Shown here one piece after another: positions 49,737-58,863 of a DNA stretch of 64,000 nt. Source of the stretch: Reyranella sp. (lineage in GTDB: Bacteria; Pseudomonadota; Alphaproteobacteria; Reyranellales; Reyranellaceae); the NCBI RefSeq assembly GCF_030651995.1, contig NZ_JAUSBN010000075.1:45243-109242 (forward strand), read 5' to 3'. The notes below the pieces were generated by a model that had not been told where the DNA came from, did not search any database, and saw only the letters and a list, made by a program, of their open reading frames with translations. The translations under genes were made by a program, and so were the position numbers. Position 1 is the first letter of the stretch. Each line of letters begins with the position of its first letter.

Positions 49737-50189
49737 GATAGCCGACTGTCAGGTGTGCTGCACGTCCTCCTGCATATGGCTGAGCGGGATGTGCCGCTCA
49801 CCTCTGAAATGCTCGCCAAGGCGATGGATACCAACCCCGTCGTCATCCGTCGGATCATGGCGGGTCTGCGGGAGCAGGGCTATGTCCGGTCGGAGAAGGG
49901 CCATGGCGGGGGATGGTCGCTGGCCTGCGACCTGTCGACCGTCACGTTGAGGGACGTCTATGAGGCGCTGGGGGCGCCCGGCCTGCTGGCCATGGGCAAC
50001 CGTACCGAGGCGCCAGGCTGCCTCGTCGAGCAGGCCGTCAATGCGGCCCTCGGCGAAGCCTTCGATGCGGCGGAAGCGATGCTGCTCGCGCATCTCGGCA
50101 AGGTGACGCTCGCCACGCTGAGCGCCGACTTCCGTCAGCGACTCGCTGCCATCGGCGGTCGCCAGGACCTCGAGCTGGTCCATGGCTGA
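49728..50189 (+). CDS. Rrf2 family transcriptional regulator
   Basis: A 153-residue winged-helix regulator: MKRDSRLSGVLHVLLHMAER, MLAKAMDTNPVVIRRIMAGLREQGYV (recognition helix) and GHGGGWSLA wing. Family members that sense Fe-S clusters or NO carry three Cys; here only Cys in DLSTVT region and GCLVEQ are seen, so a cluster is unlikely and the YwnA-like branch is more probable. It shares a short overlap with the methyltransferase gene downstream. Confidence 0.92.
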   Translation: MKRDSRLSGVLHVLLHMAERDVPLTSEMLAKAMDTNPVVIRRIMAGLREQGYVRSEKGHGGGWSLACDLSTVTLRDVYEALGAPGLLAMGNRTEAPGCLVEQAVNAALGEAFDAAEAMLLAHLGKVTLATLSADFRQRLAAIGGRQDLELVHG

Positions 50190-50880
50190 CCGTGAACCGG
50201 CCGTGATGGTCGCGCCGTTTTCCGATCCGCAGGCCGTTGCCCGATATACCGAGGGGCCGCCACGCTTCGTGCCGGGCTTCGCCGACCTCCATCGCATGGC
50301 GACGGTCCTCGTTGCCGAACGCGCGCCCGCGAATGGCCGGGTGCTGGTCGTCGGCGCCGGTGGCGGGCTGGAACTGCTGGCGTTCGCCGGGGCGCAACCG
50401 GGCTGGACGTTCGACGGCGTCGATCCGGCGCCCGAGATGCTGAACCTGGCGGAGCGCACGCTCGGGGTGTTCCTTCCGCGCGTGAACCTGCATCTCGGCT
50501 ACATCGAAGCGGCCCCGGAAGGACCCTTCGACGCCGCGACCTGCCTGTTGACCCTGCACTTCCTTGCCGCCGACGAACGTCGGCGCACGGCGATGGAAAT
50601 CCGGCGTCGGCTGAAGTCGGGCGCGCCGCTCGTGGTCGCCCATTCCAGCTTCCCGCAGGCCCGCGCCGAGCGGGCGGTATGGCTGGCACGTTATGCGGCC
50701 TTCGCCGTGGCCTCGGGCGTGGCGCCCGAGCTGGCGCACAAGGCCCGCGCCGCCGTGGACGCACACCTGCCGGTGCTCACACCCGAGCAAGACGAAGCAA
50801 TCCTGCGGGACGCGGGATTCACGCACGCGAGCCTGTTCTATGCAGCCTTCACCTGGCGAGGCTGGGTGGCCTACGCCTGA
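50182..50880 (+). CDS. Class I SAM-dependent methyltransferase
   Basis: A 232-residue methyltransferase with motif I VLVVGAGGGLELLAFAG, the acidic end of strand 2 in FDGVDPAPEML, and a motif IV-like FDAATCLLTLHFL. Substrate unknown. Its start overlaps the Rrf2 stop by 8 nt, so expression is tied to the regulator and its operator. Confidence 0.88.
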   Translation: MADREPAVMVAPFSDPQAVARYTEGPPRFVPGFADLHRMATVLVAERAPANGRVLVVGAGGGLELLAFAGAQPGWTFDGVDPAPEMLNLAERTLGVFLPRVNLHLGYIEAAPEGPFDAATCLLTLHFLAADERRRTAMEIRRRLKSGAPLVVAHSSFPQARAERAVWLARYAAFAVASGVAPELAHKARAAVDAHLPVLTPEQDEAILRDAGFTHASLFYAAFTWRGWVAYA

Positions 50881-50884
50881 CAAG

Positions 50885-50911
50885 AAAAAGCCCCCGCCTT
50901 GCGGCGGGGGC
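50885..50911 (-). terminator. Rho-independent terminator of the atp (F0) operon
   Basis: On the minus strand GCCCCCGCC and GGCGGGGGC form a 9-bp stem around GCAA, followed by TTTTTCTTG. It lies about 50 nt after the atpF stop and also faces the end of the methyltransferase gene. Confidence 0.85.
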
Positions 50912-50962
50912 ACCAGGTTGCCCGCTCTTGTTTTTTGCGGGCGATCCCAAATTTTCTGAAGG

Positions 50963-51490
50963 TCAGTGCAGGCGGCGGGGCAGTTCGGCGATGGAGTCGT
51001 CGATCATCGCCTGCGTGCGGCCGGCGCCGACCTGTTCCTTGAGCAGGGTGCGCGTGGCGGCGAGCGCCACGTCGACGGCCATGTTGCGCACGTCCCGAGA
51101 GGCCTGGGCCTCCGCCTGGGCGATGCGGTCCTTGGCCTGCTGCTCGCGGCGGGCGATCAGCGTCTCGCGCTCCTCGGCGGCGTGCTGCGTGAGGCGCACG
51201 GCCTCCTGCTTGGCCTGGGCCACGATATCCTGGGCGAGCTTGGCGGAGTCGGCGAGGTTCTTCTGAGCGTCGTCACGCGCCTTCTGCGCCTCGTTGCGGA
51301 GCTTCTCGGCTTCGCCGAGCGTGCGCGCGATGAGGGCGGTGCGGTCGTCGAGGAGCTTGGTCAGCCCCCTGACGATCTGCTTGCCGGCAATCGCCAGGAA
51401 GATGACGAAGGAAACGGCAACCCAGAACGTCGGATCGGAGAACAAGCCTCCGCCGCCGGGTGCATCGGCTGCCCATGCGGTACCGATCAT
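50963..51490 (-). CDS. atpF: ATP synthase F0 subunit b
   Basis: A 175-residue b subunit: one N-terminal membrane helix (~22-40; FWVAVSFVIFLAIAGK) and a long charged coiled coil (~45-150) that forms the peripheral stalk. Its start overlaps the b' gene stop. With b' it forms the heterodimeric stalk usual in alphaproteobacteria. Confidence 0.95.
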   Translation of the reverse strand: MIGTAWAADAPGGGGLFSDPTFWVAVSFVIFLAIAGKQIVRGLTKLLDDRTALIARTLGEAEKLRNEAQKARDDAQKNLADSAKLAQDIVAQAKQEAVRLTQHAAEERETLIARREQQAKDRIAQAEAQASRDVRNMAVDVALAATRTLLKEQVGAGRTQAMIDDSIAELPRRLH

Positions 51491-52056
51491 GGCTTGCCTG
51501 CCTTTGCTGCTTCGTCGACGGCACGGGCGACCTGCGCGGGATCGGCAGATCCCACCAGCTTGCCCAGCACCGCCGTGGCGATTTCCGTCGACATGCTGCC
51601 GAGACCCGCGAGGGTCTGCGTGCGCTGCTCGCCGATCCGCTTTTCCGCGGCGGCGATCTCGGCACCCAGCCGGTCGCTGACTTCATGCAGCTTGGCCGAG
51701 GTCTGGGCCGCGGCGGCCTCCGAGGCCTCGCGGATCAGGCCGGAAGCCTGGCCGCGCGCTTCGGTGAGCGCCTTGTCCTGCTCGACACCGGCGGCGCGGG
51801 CCGCGTCGTTGGCCTTCTGGGCGGCGTCGAGATCTGCCTGGATCTTGTGCTCGCGGCTTTCGATCGTCGCGCCGATCTTCGGCAGGACGGCCTTGGCCAT
51901 GAGGAAGTACAGAACGGCAAAACACACCACCAGCCAGAAGATCTGGGTGGGGAACTTCGTAAGGTCGAACTGCGGCATGCCGGCCGCCTGCGCGGCGAAC
52001 GGCAGCCCGATCAGGGCTGCCGCGGCGACCGAAATCCGAAGTGCCTGAACGGGCAC
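51487..52056 (-). CDS. atpG: ATP synthase F0 subunit b'
   Basis: A 189-residue b'-type subunit. An N-terminal hydrophobic leader (RISVAAAALIGLPFAAQA) precedes MPQFDLTKFPTQIFWLVVCFAVLYFLMAK (membrane helix) and a long coiled coil. Start GTG 52056 is only weakly supported. It follows atpE by 8 nt. The symbol atpG for b' follows alphaproteobacterial usage (also called atpX or atpF2). Confidence 0.93.
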   Translation of the reverse strand: MPVQALRISVAAAALIGLPFAAQAAGMPQFDLTKFPTQIFWLVVCFAVLYFLMAKAVLPKIGATIESREHKIQADLDAAQKANDAARAAGVEQDKALTEARGQASGLIREASEAAAAQTSAKLHEVSDRLGAEIAAAEKRIGEQRTQTLAGLGSMSTEIATAVLGKLVGSADPAQVARAVDEAAKAGKP

Positions 52057-52064
52057 GATCGAAC

Positions 52065-52289
52065 TCAGGCGAAGAGGGCGATCAGCGCGACGATCAGCGC
52101 GAACAGCGCGATGGCCTCGGTGACGGCGAAGCCGATCCAGATGTTGGCGCCGATTTCGGCCTTCGAGGCCGGGTTGCGCGACAGGGCCGTGATGTAGCTC
52201 GCCCAGACGTTGCCCACGCCGATGCCGGCGCCGATCATGCCGATGGCGGCGAGGCCTGCACCGATGAACTTGGCGGCTGAAGCGTCCAT
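52065..52289 (-). CDS. atpE: ATP synthase F0 subunit c
   Basis: A 74-residue c subunit with two membrane helices. The proton-binding carboxylate is Glu in FAVTEAIALFALIV, and the loop is SRNPASKAE (R-N-P). Multiple copies form the rotor ring. Confidence 0.98.
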   Translation of the reverse strand: MDASAAKFIGAGLAAIGMIGAGIGVGNVWASYITALSRNPASKAEIGANIWIGFAVTEAIALFALIVALIALFA

Positions 52290-52350
52290 TTCTATCTCCT
52301 GTTTCTCTCTTGGCTTTGACGTGATGGATCGATGGGTACGGGCGCGGCGA

Positions 52351-53079
52351 TCAGTGCAGATGCAGCGCGTCGTTCAGGTAGATGCAGCAGAGGATCGTGA
52401 AGATGTAGGCCTGCAGCAGCGCGACCAGCAGCTCGAGCGCGGTGATCGCCACCAGTACGATGAGGGGGACGAAGCCGAAGAAGCCGAGCGCCACGACGAA
52501 GCCGGCCAGCACCTTCAGCAGCACGTGGCCGACCGTCATGTTGGCGAACAGTCGGACCGACAGGCTGATCGGGCGGCTGAGATAGGAGACCACCTCGATG
52601 GGGATCAGGATCGGCGCGGTGAACAGCGGCGCGCCGTGCGGGAAAAACAGGGAGAAGAAGTGCAGGCCGTGCTTGAACAGGCCGATCAGCGTCACGCCGA
52701 GGAACACCACCATTGCCATGAAGAAGGTGACGGCGATCTGGGAGGTGAAGGTGTAGCCGTAGGGCAGCATCCCGAGGATGTTGCCGAACAGCGTGAAGAT
52801 GAAGAGCGTGAAGATGAACGGGAAGAATTTCTTGCCGCCGCTGCCGACATTGTCCCGGATCATGTTGGCGATGAACTCGTAGAAGAGTTCGGACATCGCC
52901 TGGATGCGGCCCGGGATCATCGCTCCCTTGCCGGCGCCCGCGAGCAGCAGGCCCGACGAGAGCACCACCGCGCTCATCATGAAGATGGCGGAGTTGGTGA
53001 CGGCGATGTGATGGCCACCGATGGTGAACAGCGGGGCGGTTAGGTCCTGGATAGCAAACTGTTCGAGCGGGCTGGCCAC
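52351..53079 (-). CDS. atpB: ATP synthase F0 subunit a
   Basis: A 242-residue membrane subunit with several helices. The essential Arg lies in PISLSVRLFANMTVGHVLL, and PIEVVSYLSRP is conserved. It forms the proton half-channels with the c ring. Confidence 0.97.
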   Translation of the reverse strand: MASPLEQFAIQDLTAPLFTIGGHHIAVTNSAIFMMSAVVLSSGLLLAGAGKGAMIPGRIQAMSELFYEFIANMIRDNVGSGGKKFFPFIFTLFIFTLFGNILGMLPYGYTFTSQIAVTFFMAMVVFLGVTLIGLFKHGLHFFSLFFPHGAPLFTAPILIPIEVVSYLSRPISLSVRLFANMTVGHVLLKVLAGFVVALGFFGFVPLIVLVAITALELLVALLQAYIFTILCCIYLNDALHLH

Positions 53080-53096
53080 GTTACTCTATCCCCAAT

Positions 53097-53441
53097 TCAG
53101 CTCTTCTTCTCATCCTGGGCTGCCTTGCTGCGCCGCTCTTCAGCCTGCGCAACCCGGTAGACGTTCATGAACGCCGCACCGCACCCCAGCACGAACCCCA
53201 CGATCAGCAGCCAGGGCTTGGTGCCCAACCACTGATCAGCCATCAGGCCGAGAAAGGCCCCCGCAACGACGCCCGCCACCAGTTCGACTGCGATCCGCAT
53301 GCCGACGCCCAGCTTTTCGCCACCGGCGCCGCGCGCTGCGGGTCTCGACGACTGGCCCGTTCCCTTCTGGTAGGCCTGCCGGACACCTTTAAGGCGCCGA
53401 TCCAGCTCGTCAGGGGTCGATTTCCGATCGTCCTCAGCCAT
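53097..53441 (-). CDS. atpI: AtpI-like F0F1 ATP synthase assembly protein
   Basis: A 114-residue protein with a charged N-terminus (~1-45) and two membrane helices (~52-70 and ~78-97), ending in a charged tail. LVAGVVAGAFLGLMADQWLGT is the AtpI signature. First gene of the F0 operon, 17 nt before atpB. Confidence 0.93.
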   Translation of the reverse strand: MAEDDRKSTPDELDRRLKGVRQAYQKGTGQSSRPAARGAGGEKLGVGMRIAVELVAGVVAGAFLGLMADQWLGTKPWLLIVGFVLGCGAAFMNVYRVAQAEERRSKAAQDEKKS

Positions 53442-53594
53442 AACCGGATGCTCCGCTCCGGGCTTCCCACCGCCACCTCACCAACACGGTGCGGTCACAA
53501 TGAAAAACGCGCCGGAACCTATGGGCAGGCCCGCGGGGTGTCAAGCGTACGCGACGATGTGACAAGGCCCTTAAATGCAAGTGGTTCCGCCGTT

Positions 53595-55784
53595 CTACCG
53601 CTTCAGGACGGAGAACCGGGCGTCGCCGTCGCGCTCGACCTGCGGGACGAGGTCGACCTCCCAGTCCAGGTACTGGCGCATGGCCGCCTCGACGTCCTCC
53701 TTGAAGTCGTAGGGCCGGTACCAGACGTCGGTCGGCGGGTCCGCCATCCGGACGTGGCCGGTCTCGACCTCGAACCCGGCCTCACGCCACTTCTTCATTC
53801 CGCCTGTCAAAATGGAAACGGGCAGGCCGGCGGCCAGATCGGCGCTTTCGGCCGCTGCCAAGGCGCCGATCTCGGCATCCGGGGCCACGAGCACGACCCG
53901 GGTGGTGCCGGCCTGCTTGGCCAGCATTTCCGGCAGCGTGCGTGCGAGATTTGCGCGCACCGCGAACCAGGCGCCCGGAACGTGGCCGTCGCGATACTTG
54001 AGGCTGGTGTCGAGATCGACCACCAGAGCGGTCGCCCGCGACTTCTCAAGCTCGGCGGCCGTTATGGTCGGGACCTTCGGAACGGTGAAACCCGCCGGAT
54101 ATCGCGGCTCGGCAACGGTGGTCAGCTCAGAGGCGGCCGGCTTGTGATCGAGCACGTAGGTTTCGTTCCAGCCCATCTGCAGCAGCCAGTGCGCCGTCAT
54201 GGTGGCGCGCACGCCGTCATTGTCGTGCAGCACGATCGTGGCGTTGCGGGCGCCGACATACTGGTCGGTGGCCTGCACCAGCTGGCCGCCGGCGGCATGG
54301 CGGAAGCCCGGAAGATGGCCCTGCGCATACTCGGCGGGGTCGCGCACGTCGAGGCGATAAAGCGGGCCGCCCTTCTTCCCGAGGGCGGCGAGGCCAGCCT
54401 TGTCGATCCTGCGGATGCCCATCTTGCCCGCGATGTTCGCCGCGGCGGCCTGCGCGAAGGTCGCGGCCTCGGGGCCCTGGGGGCCGAAGCTCTTCGTCTC
54501 GCCGCGCGCCACCTTCAGGCCGGCCAGGTGCCAGCCCATCGTGCCGTTCTTCAGCGCCATCACCTTGTTGGGCAGGCCGGCGTTGATCAGCGACTGGGCG
54601 CCGATGATCGAGCGCGTGCGGCCGGCGCAATTGACGACGACCAGCGTCTCGGGCCGCGTCACGAAGTCCTTCACACGATAGACCAGCTCGGCGCCGGGGC
54701 AGTCGATGCCGCCCGGAATCGACATGTTGGTGAATTCCGGCAGCGGCCGCGAATCCAGGATGACCATGTCGGCCTTGTCGTCGATCAGCTTCTGTACGTC
54801 GGCGGCATCGATGCGCGGCGTGTCGTTGCCGTGCTCGACGATCTCGCCGAACGCCTTGCTGGGGACGTTGACGCCGGTGAAGACCTCAAAACCCGCGTCG
54901 CGCCACGCTTTCAGGCCTCCCGCCATGACCGCGAGGTTGGTGTAGCCGAGCTGCGAGAGGCGGGCGGCAGCGCGGTTGGCGCGGCCGGCCTGGCCGTCTT
55001 CGCCGTCGTCCATCAGCACGATGCGCGTGTCGGGATCGGGCAGCAGGGCGAGCGCCCGAGGCTCGAGGCGGGAGAGGGGAAGCGGGGTCGCGAACAGCGG
55101 ATGACCCTGGGTCGAGAACTGGCCTTCCTCGCGCACGTCGAAGAACGCGAACACCTCACCTGTCTTCAGCATCTCCTTGACCTGCTGCACCGTGAGCAGC
55201 GGTGTCAGGATCTTCGGCCTGGCCATGAAGCGCTTGGCCGTGCCGGTCTTCATGTCGACGGTCACCCGGCCGGGCAGATGCTCGAGGCTCAACCCGTAGA
55301 AATGGAGATGCAGGGCGTTGCCCGAGCCGACCGGCGTCTCGATGTGGTGGAAGTCGTCGGGCAGGAAGGCGATCACGTCGCCGCGCTTCAGCGTCTTCTC
55401 CTTGGACGGCGCCTCACGCAGCTGCACGATGCCTTCCTGCGCGCCGTTGTCGAGCCGCTCATAGACCACGTTGCGCTCGGCGCCGTGGACGCCGGCGATG
55501 ATCGCCCAGGTCGTATGATTGTGCGGCGGCACCTTCTTGCCGGGACCGCCGGCCGAGGCATAGAGGGCGAAACGATGATCCGGATCTTCGCTGAGCCGGT
55601 AGATTCCGCCCTCGGCGCCCAGCGGGAATTCCTCCTGTGGGAAGAGCTCGGCACGGCTGGCCAGCGAGGCGAGAAGCCCGCCGATCTTCTCGAGGCTGGC
55701 ACGGGTCACGCCTTCCTTTTCGATGGCGCGGGCCTCGTCGACCAGGCGCCGCACCGCCGCGGCACGCTCTTGATACAGGTTCAT
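53595..55784 (-). CDS. Cysteine-dioxygenase-like cupin fused to four rhodanese domains
   Basis: A 729-residue fusion. Residues 1-~190 are a thiol-dioxygenase cupin: PPHNHTTWAIIAGVHG gives iron ligands His88 and His90, and DFHHIE (146/147) the third; HFYGL may hold the cofactor-region Tyr. Four rhodanese domains follow (~195-300, ~320-430, ~450-560, ~580-690). Only the second has a catalytic Cys (Cys386 in VNCAGRTRS); the others have MDDGEDG, LHDNDGV and VAPDAEI in that loop. It probably oxidises a thiol and handles sulfane sulfur in one chain. ATG 55784 has CCGGAGGACCGG nearby. It is divergent from the transglycosylase gene. Confidence 0.88.
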   Translation of the reverse strand: MNLYQERAAAVRRLVDEARAIEKEGVTRASLEKIGGLLASLASRAELFPQEEFPLGAEGGIYRLSEDPDHRFALYASAGGPGKKVPPHNHTTWAIIAGVHGAERNVVYERLDNGAQEGIVQLREAPSKEKTLKRGDVIAFLPDDFHHIETPVGSGNALHLHFYGLSLEHLPGRVTVDMKTGTAKRFMARPKILTPLLTVQQVKEMLKTGEVFAFFDVREEGQFSTQGHPLFATPLPLSRLEPRALALLPDPDTRIVLMDDGEDGQAGRANRAAARLSQLGYTNLAVMAGGLKAWRDAGFEVFTGVNVPSKAFGEIVEHGNDTPRIDAADVQKLIDDKADMVILDSRPLPEFTNMSIPGGIDCPGAELVYRVKDFVTRPETLVVVNCAGRTRSIIGAQSLINAGLPNKVMALKNGTMGWHLAGLKVARGETKSFGPQGPEAATFAQAAAANIAGKMGIRRIDKAGLAALGKKGGPLYRLDVRDPAEYAQGHLPGFRHAAGGQLVQATDQYVGARNATIVLHDNDGVRATMTAHWLLQMGWNETYVLDHKPAASELTTVAEPRYPAGFTVPKVPTITAAELEKSRATALVVDLDTSLKYRDGHVPGAWFAVRANLARTLPEMLAKQAGTTRVVLVAPDAEIGALAAAESADLAAGLPVSILTGGMKKWREAGFEVETGHVRMADPPTDVWYRPYDFKEDVEAAMRQYLDWEVDLVPQVERDGDARFSVLKR

Positions 55785-55858
55785 TCCGGTCCTCCGTCGG
55801 GAACAGTATAACGATTCCGGCCCTTGTCGCCCCGGCTGGAGTCAAACTACGGTGCGCT

Positions 55859-57709
55859 ATGCGAACGACCGTTTCCGTCCTTCTGATCGGGGCGGCTGCC
55901 CTGATGGCGGCCTCCGCCTCGGCCCAGACCGCCAAGAAGCCTGTCCAGACCCAGGCCACCAAGCCTGTGACGACCAAGGCTACCGCCGCCAGACCGGCCG
56001 CGCGACCGGCGGGACGGCCCGCGCCGCGCGCCGCGGTCTTTGTGCCGCCGCCGCCCGTCCTCGAACTCGACGAACGCACGGTCGTGGCCGACCTGCCGAC
56101 CGTCCTGGATAACGAGACGCGCGACCGCTACCGCCGGATCTTCCAGGCGCAGCAGGCCGGTGCCTGGCCGCAGGCGGACGACGAGATCCGCCAGCTCTCG
56201 GACAAGACGCTGATGGGATATGTCGGCGCCCAGCGCCTGCTCAGCCCCAACTATCCCGCCCGCTACGAGCAGCTCGCCGCCTGGCTGCAGGACTACAACG
56301 ACAATCCCGACGCGCCTGCGATCTACCGGCTGGCGCTGGCGCGCCGTCCGGCAGGTGGCGCGGAACTGACTCCGGCCACCTTCGTCGGCTTTACGCAGGG
56401 CTCGCCCAACTTCGCGGCCGCCCGCACGGTGAACGGCGCCGATGGCGGCCGCGCGGCCGAGCTGCGCGCGCGCCTGCAGACCATGGCCGACGATGGCGGT
56501 TTCAACGCCGCCTTCGTCCTGCTCGACCGCAAGTCGTCGACCGAGATTCTCGGACCCCAGGAAGTCGAGCTGTGGCGCGGCCGCCTGCGCACCCGCCAGC
56601 TCGAAGCCGATCCGCAACGCGGCATGCAGATCCCCGTCGAGGCCAGCATGCCGCCCGACGCCAACTGGACGGCCGCGATGACGGCCTTTACACGCGGCAA
56701 CATGGCCGAGGCCGCCCGGCGCTTCGAGCTGGTGGCCGATGCCTCGCCCGACCGGGCCTCGTCCTGGACCCTGGCCGCCGGTTCGTTCTGGGCCGCCCGC
56801 GCCAACCTGCTGGCTGGCAATCCGCAGAAATATGCGCCCTATCTCAAGCGCGCGGCGCTGCATGGCAGTACCTTCTACGGGCTCGTCGCCCAGAAGGCGC
56901 TGGGCATGCAGATCCAGCCCGACTTCGAGCTGCCGGCGCTCGACCGGCGCCGCACCGACCTGCTGCGCAACGACCGCGCGGCGCGGCGGGCGCTGGCCCT
57001 GCTGCAGCTCGGCGCCACGACGGCGGCAGAGCGCGAACTGTTCGCCGCGTCGATCGACAACGATCCGCGCTACGTCGAGGCGGTGATGGCGCTGGCGCAG
57101 AAGGCGCAGCTGCCCGCGCTGTCGGTCCGCGTCGGCAATGCCAACTGGGACCAGCGCCACAACATCAAGGGCTATGACAGCGGCATGTATCCGATCCCGC
57201 CGTGGCAGCCGTCGAGCGGCGCGATCGTCGACCGCGCGCTGGTCTATGCCTTCATGCGCCAGGAATCGGCCTTCAATCCCAAGGCGCGTTCCGTGGTCGG
57301 GGCCATGGGGCTGATGCAGCTCATGCCGGCGACCGCCCGCGCGGTCTCGGCGCGGTACGCGCCCGAGACGGCGGGCGCCAACCCGTGGGATCCGTCGGTC
57401 AACATGTCGCTCGGCGAGGCCTATATCTCGATGCTGCTGAACGAGACCGACGGCAATCTCGTGCGTACGACCGCCGGCTACAATGGCGGGCCGGGCAACG
57501 TCATGCGCTGGGACAATTCGCTGAACGCTTCGCAGGATCCGCTGCTCTACATCGCGCTGATCCCGCTCCACGAGACGCGCGACTTCGTGCAGCGCGTGCT
57601 GGCCAACTACTGGATCTATCAGATGCGTCTGGGGCAGCCGACGCCGTCGCTCGACCAGATCGCCTCGCACGACTGGCCCCGTTACACACCGCAGGATGGA
57701 ACCCGCTGA
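55859..57709 (+). CDS. Soluble-type lytic transglycosylase (Slt-like)
   Basis: A 616-residue periplasmic protein with signal peptide (LLIGAAALMAASASA). A low-complexity Ala/Pro/Thr linker (~22-62) is followed by a long alpha-helical superhelix (~80-450) and the catalytic domain (~470-590): FMRQESAFNPKARSVVGAMG with the catalytic Glu, GLMQLMPATA and TTAGYNGGPGNV. It cleaves peptidoglycan glycan strands to anhydro products. The CoA-transferase start lies 2 nt after its stop. Confidence 0.93.
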   Translation: MRTTVSVLLIGAAALMAASASAQTAKKPVQTQATKPVTTKATAARPAARPAGRPAPRAAVFVPPPPVLELDERTVVADLPTVLDNETRDRYRRIFQAQQAGAWPQADDEIRQLSDKTLMGYVGAQRLLSPNYPARYEQLAAWLQDYNDNPDAPAIYRLALARRPAGGAELTPATFVGFTQGSPNFAAARTVNGADGGRAAELRARLQTMADDGGFNAAFVLLDRKSSTEILGPQEVELWRGRLRTRQLEADPQRGMQIPVEASMPPDANWTAAMTAFTRGNMAEAARRFELVADASPDRASSWTLAAGSFWAARANLLAGNPQKYAPYLKRAALHGSTFYGLVAQKALGMQIQPDFELPALDRRRTDLLRNDRAARRALALLQLGATTAAERELFAASIDNDPRYVEAVMALAQKAQLPALSVRVGNANWDQRHNIKGYDSGMYPIPPWQPSSGAIVDRALVYAFMRQESAFNPKARSVVGAMGLMQLMPATARAVSARYAPETAGANPWDPSVNMSLGEAYISMLLNETDGNLVRTTAGYNGGPGNVMRWDNSLNASQDPLLYIALIPLHETRDFVQRVLANYWIYQMRLGQPTPSLDQIASHDWPRYTPQDGTR

Positions 57710-57711
57710 GC

Positions 57712-58863
57712 ATGTTGCCGCTTTCTGGTGTACGCGTCGTCGAATTCTGCCAGGTCCTGGCGGGTCCCTATTGTGGAATGCTGCTGGCCGATCTCGGCGC
57801 CGAGGTGATCAAGGTCGAGCCGCCGGAAGGCGACATGATGCGGCAGTGGCCGCCGATCAACGAGGGCTACAGCGAGAACTTCGCCTCGATCAACCGCAAC
57901 AAGCGTTCGGTCGTGCTCGATCTCAAGGACCCGGCGCAGAAGCGGGCGGCGCGCCAGCTCATCCTGTCGGCCGACGTCGTGCTGGAGAACAACCGGCCGG
58001 GCGTGATGGATCGGCTGGGCCTCGGCTACGAATCCTTCCGCGCCGAGAAGCCGGGCCTCGTCTATTGCTCGATCTCGGCCTTCGGCCAGAGCGGACCGCG
58101 CTCGAGCGAGGGCGGCTTCGACGTCACCGTGCAGGCGATGAGCGGCATCATGAGCGTGACCGGCGAGCCTGACGGCGCGCCGGTGAAATGCGGCGTGCCG
58201 GTCTCCGACGTGGGCACCGGCCTCTATGCCGCGCTGACCGTCGTCTCGATCCTGCGACGGGTCGCGGGCGGCGGGCCGGGCGCGCATGTCGATGCCTCGA
58301 TGCTGGGCTGCAGCCTCGGCATGGCGGCGCTGCAGACCAGCGAGTTCTTTGGTACGGGCCGCGACCCGAAGAAGCTGGGCTCGGCCCATCCGCGCAACGC
58401 GCCCTACCAGGCCTTCAAGGCGGCAGACGGACATTTCGTCATCGCCGCCGGCAACAACAAGCTGTGGGAAGCCGTCACCAAGGTGGTTGGTCGTGCGGAC
58501 CTTCTTGCCGATGAGCGTTTCGCCACGACCCAGTTGCGCGCCGCCAACCAGGTCGCGCTCAAGGATCTGCTCGAAGTCGAGTTCGCCAAACAGGGCGTCG
58601 ATCACTGGCTGGCGGCCTTCGAGAAGGCCGGTGTCCCGCAAGGCCGCATCAATACCTACAGCCAGATCCTCGCCGACCGGCAGGTCCAGCACATGGGCTG
58701 GGTCGAGGAGATGGAGCTGCCCTCCGGCGTGAAGACCAAGACCTTCGGCAGCCCGGTCCGGATCTCCGCCACCGACATCTCGAAGCGGCGCGATCCGCCG
58801 GCGCTCGGGGCCGACACCGAGGCAATCTTCGGAACCACCTTCCAGCGAAAGGCTGCGGAATGA
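57712..58863 (+). CDS. Class III (CaiB/BaiF) acyl-CoA transferase
   Basis: A 383-residue family III CoA-transferase. The start SGVRVVEFCQVLAGPYCGMLLADLGAEVIKVE is typical, RPGVMDRLGLGYE follows, and the catalytic Asp is Asp166 in GVPVSDVGTGLYA. It moves CoA between carboxylic acids. Its stop overlaps the start of the dioxygenase gene (ATGA), which suggests that its acceptor is a thiol-derived acid such as 3-sulfinopropionate; this is inference from context. Confidence 0.9.
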   Translation: MLPLSGVRVVEFCQVLAGPYCGMLLADLGAEVIKVEPPEGDMMRQWPPINEGYSENFASINRNKRSVVLDLKDPAQKRAARQLILSADVVLENNRPGVMDRLGLGYESFRAEKPGLVYCSISAFGQSGPRSSEGGFDVTVQAMSGIMSVTGEPDGAPVKCGVPVSDVGTGLYAALTVVSILRRVAGGGPGAHVDASMLGCSLGMAALQTSEFFGTGRDPKKLGSAHPRNAPYQAFKAADGHFVIAAGNNKLWEAVTKVVGRADLLADERFATTQLRAANQVALKDLLEVEFAKQGVDHWLAAFEKAGVPQGRINTYSQILADRQVQHMGWVEEMELPSGVKTKTFGSPVRISATDISKRRDPPALGADTEAIFGTTFQRKAAE

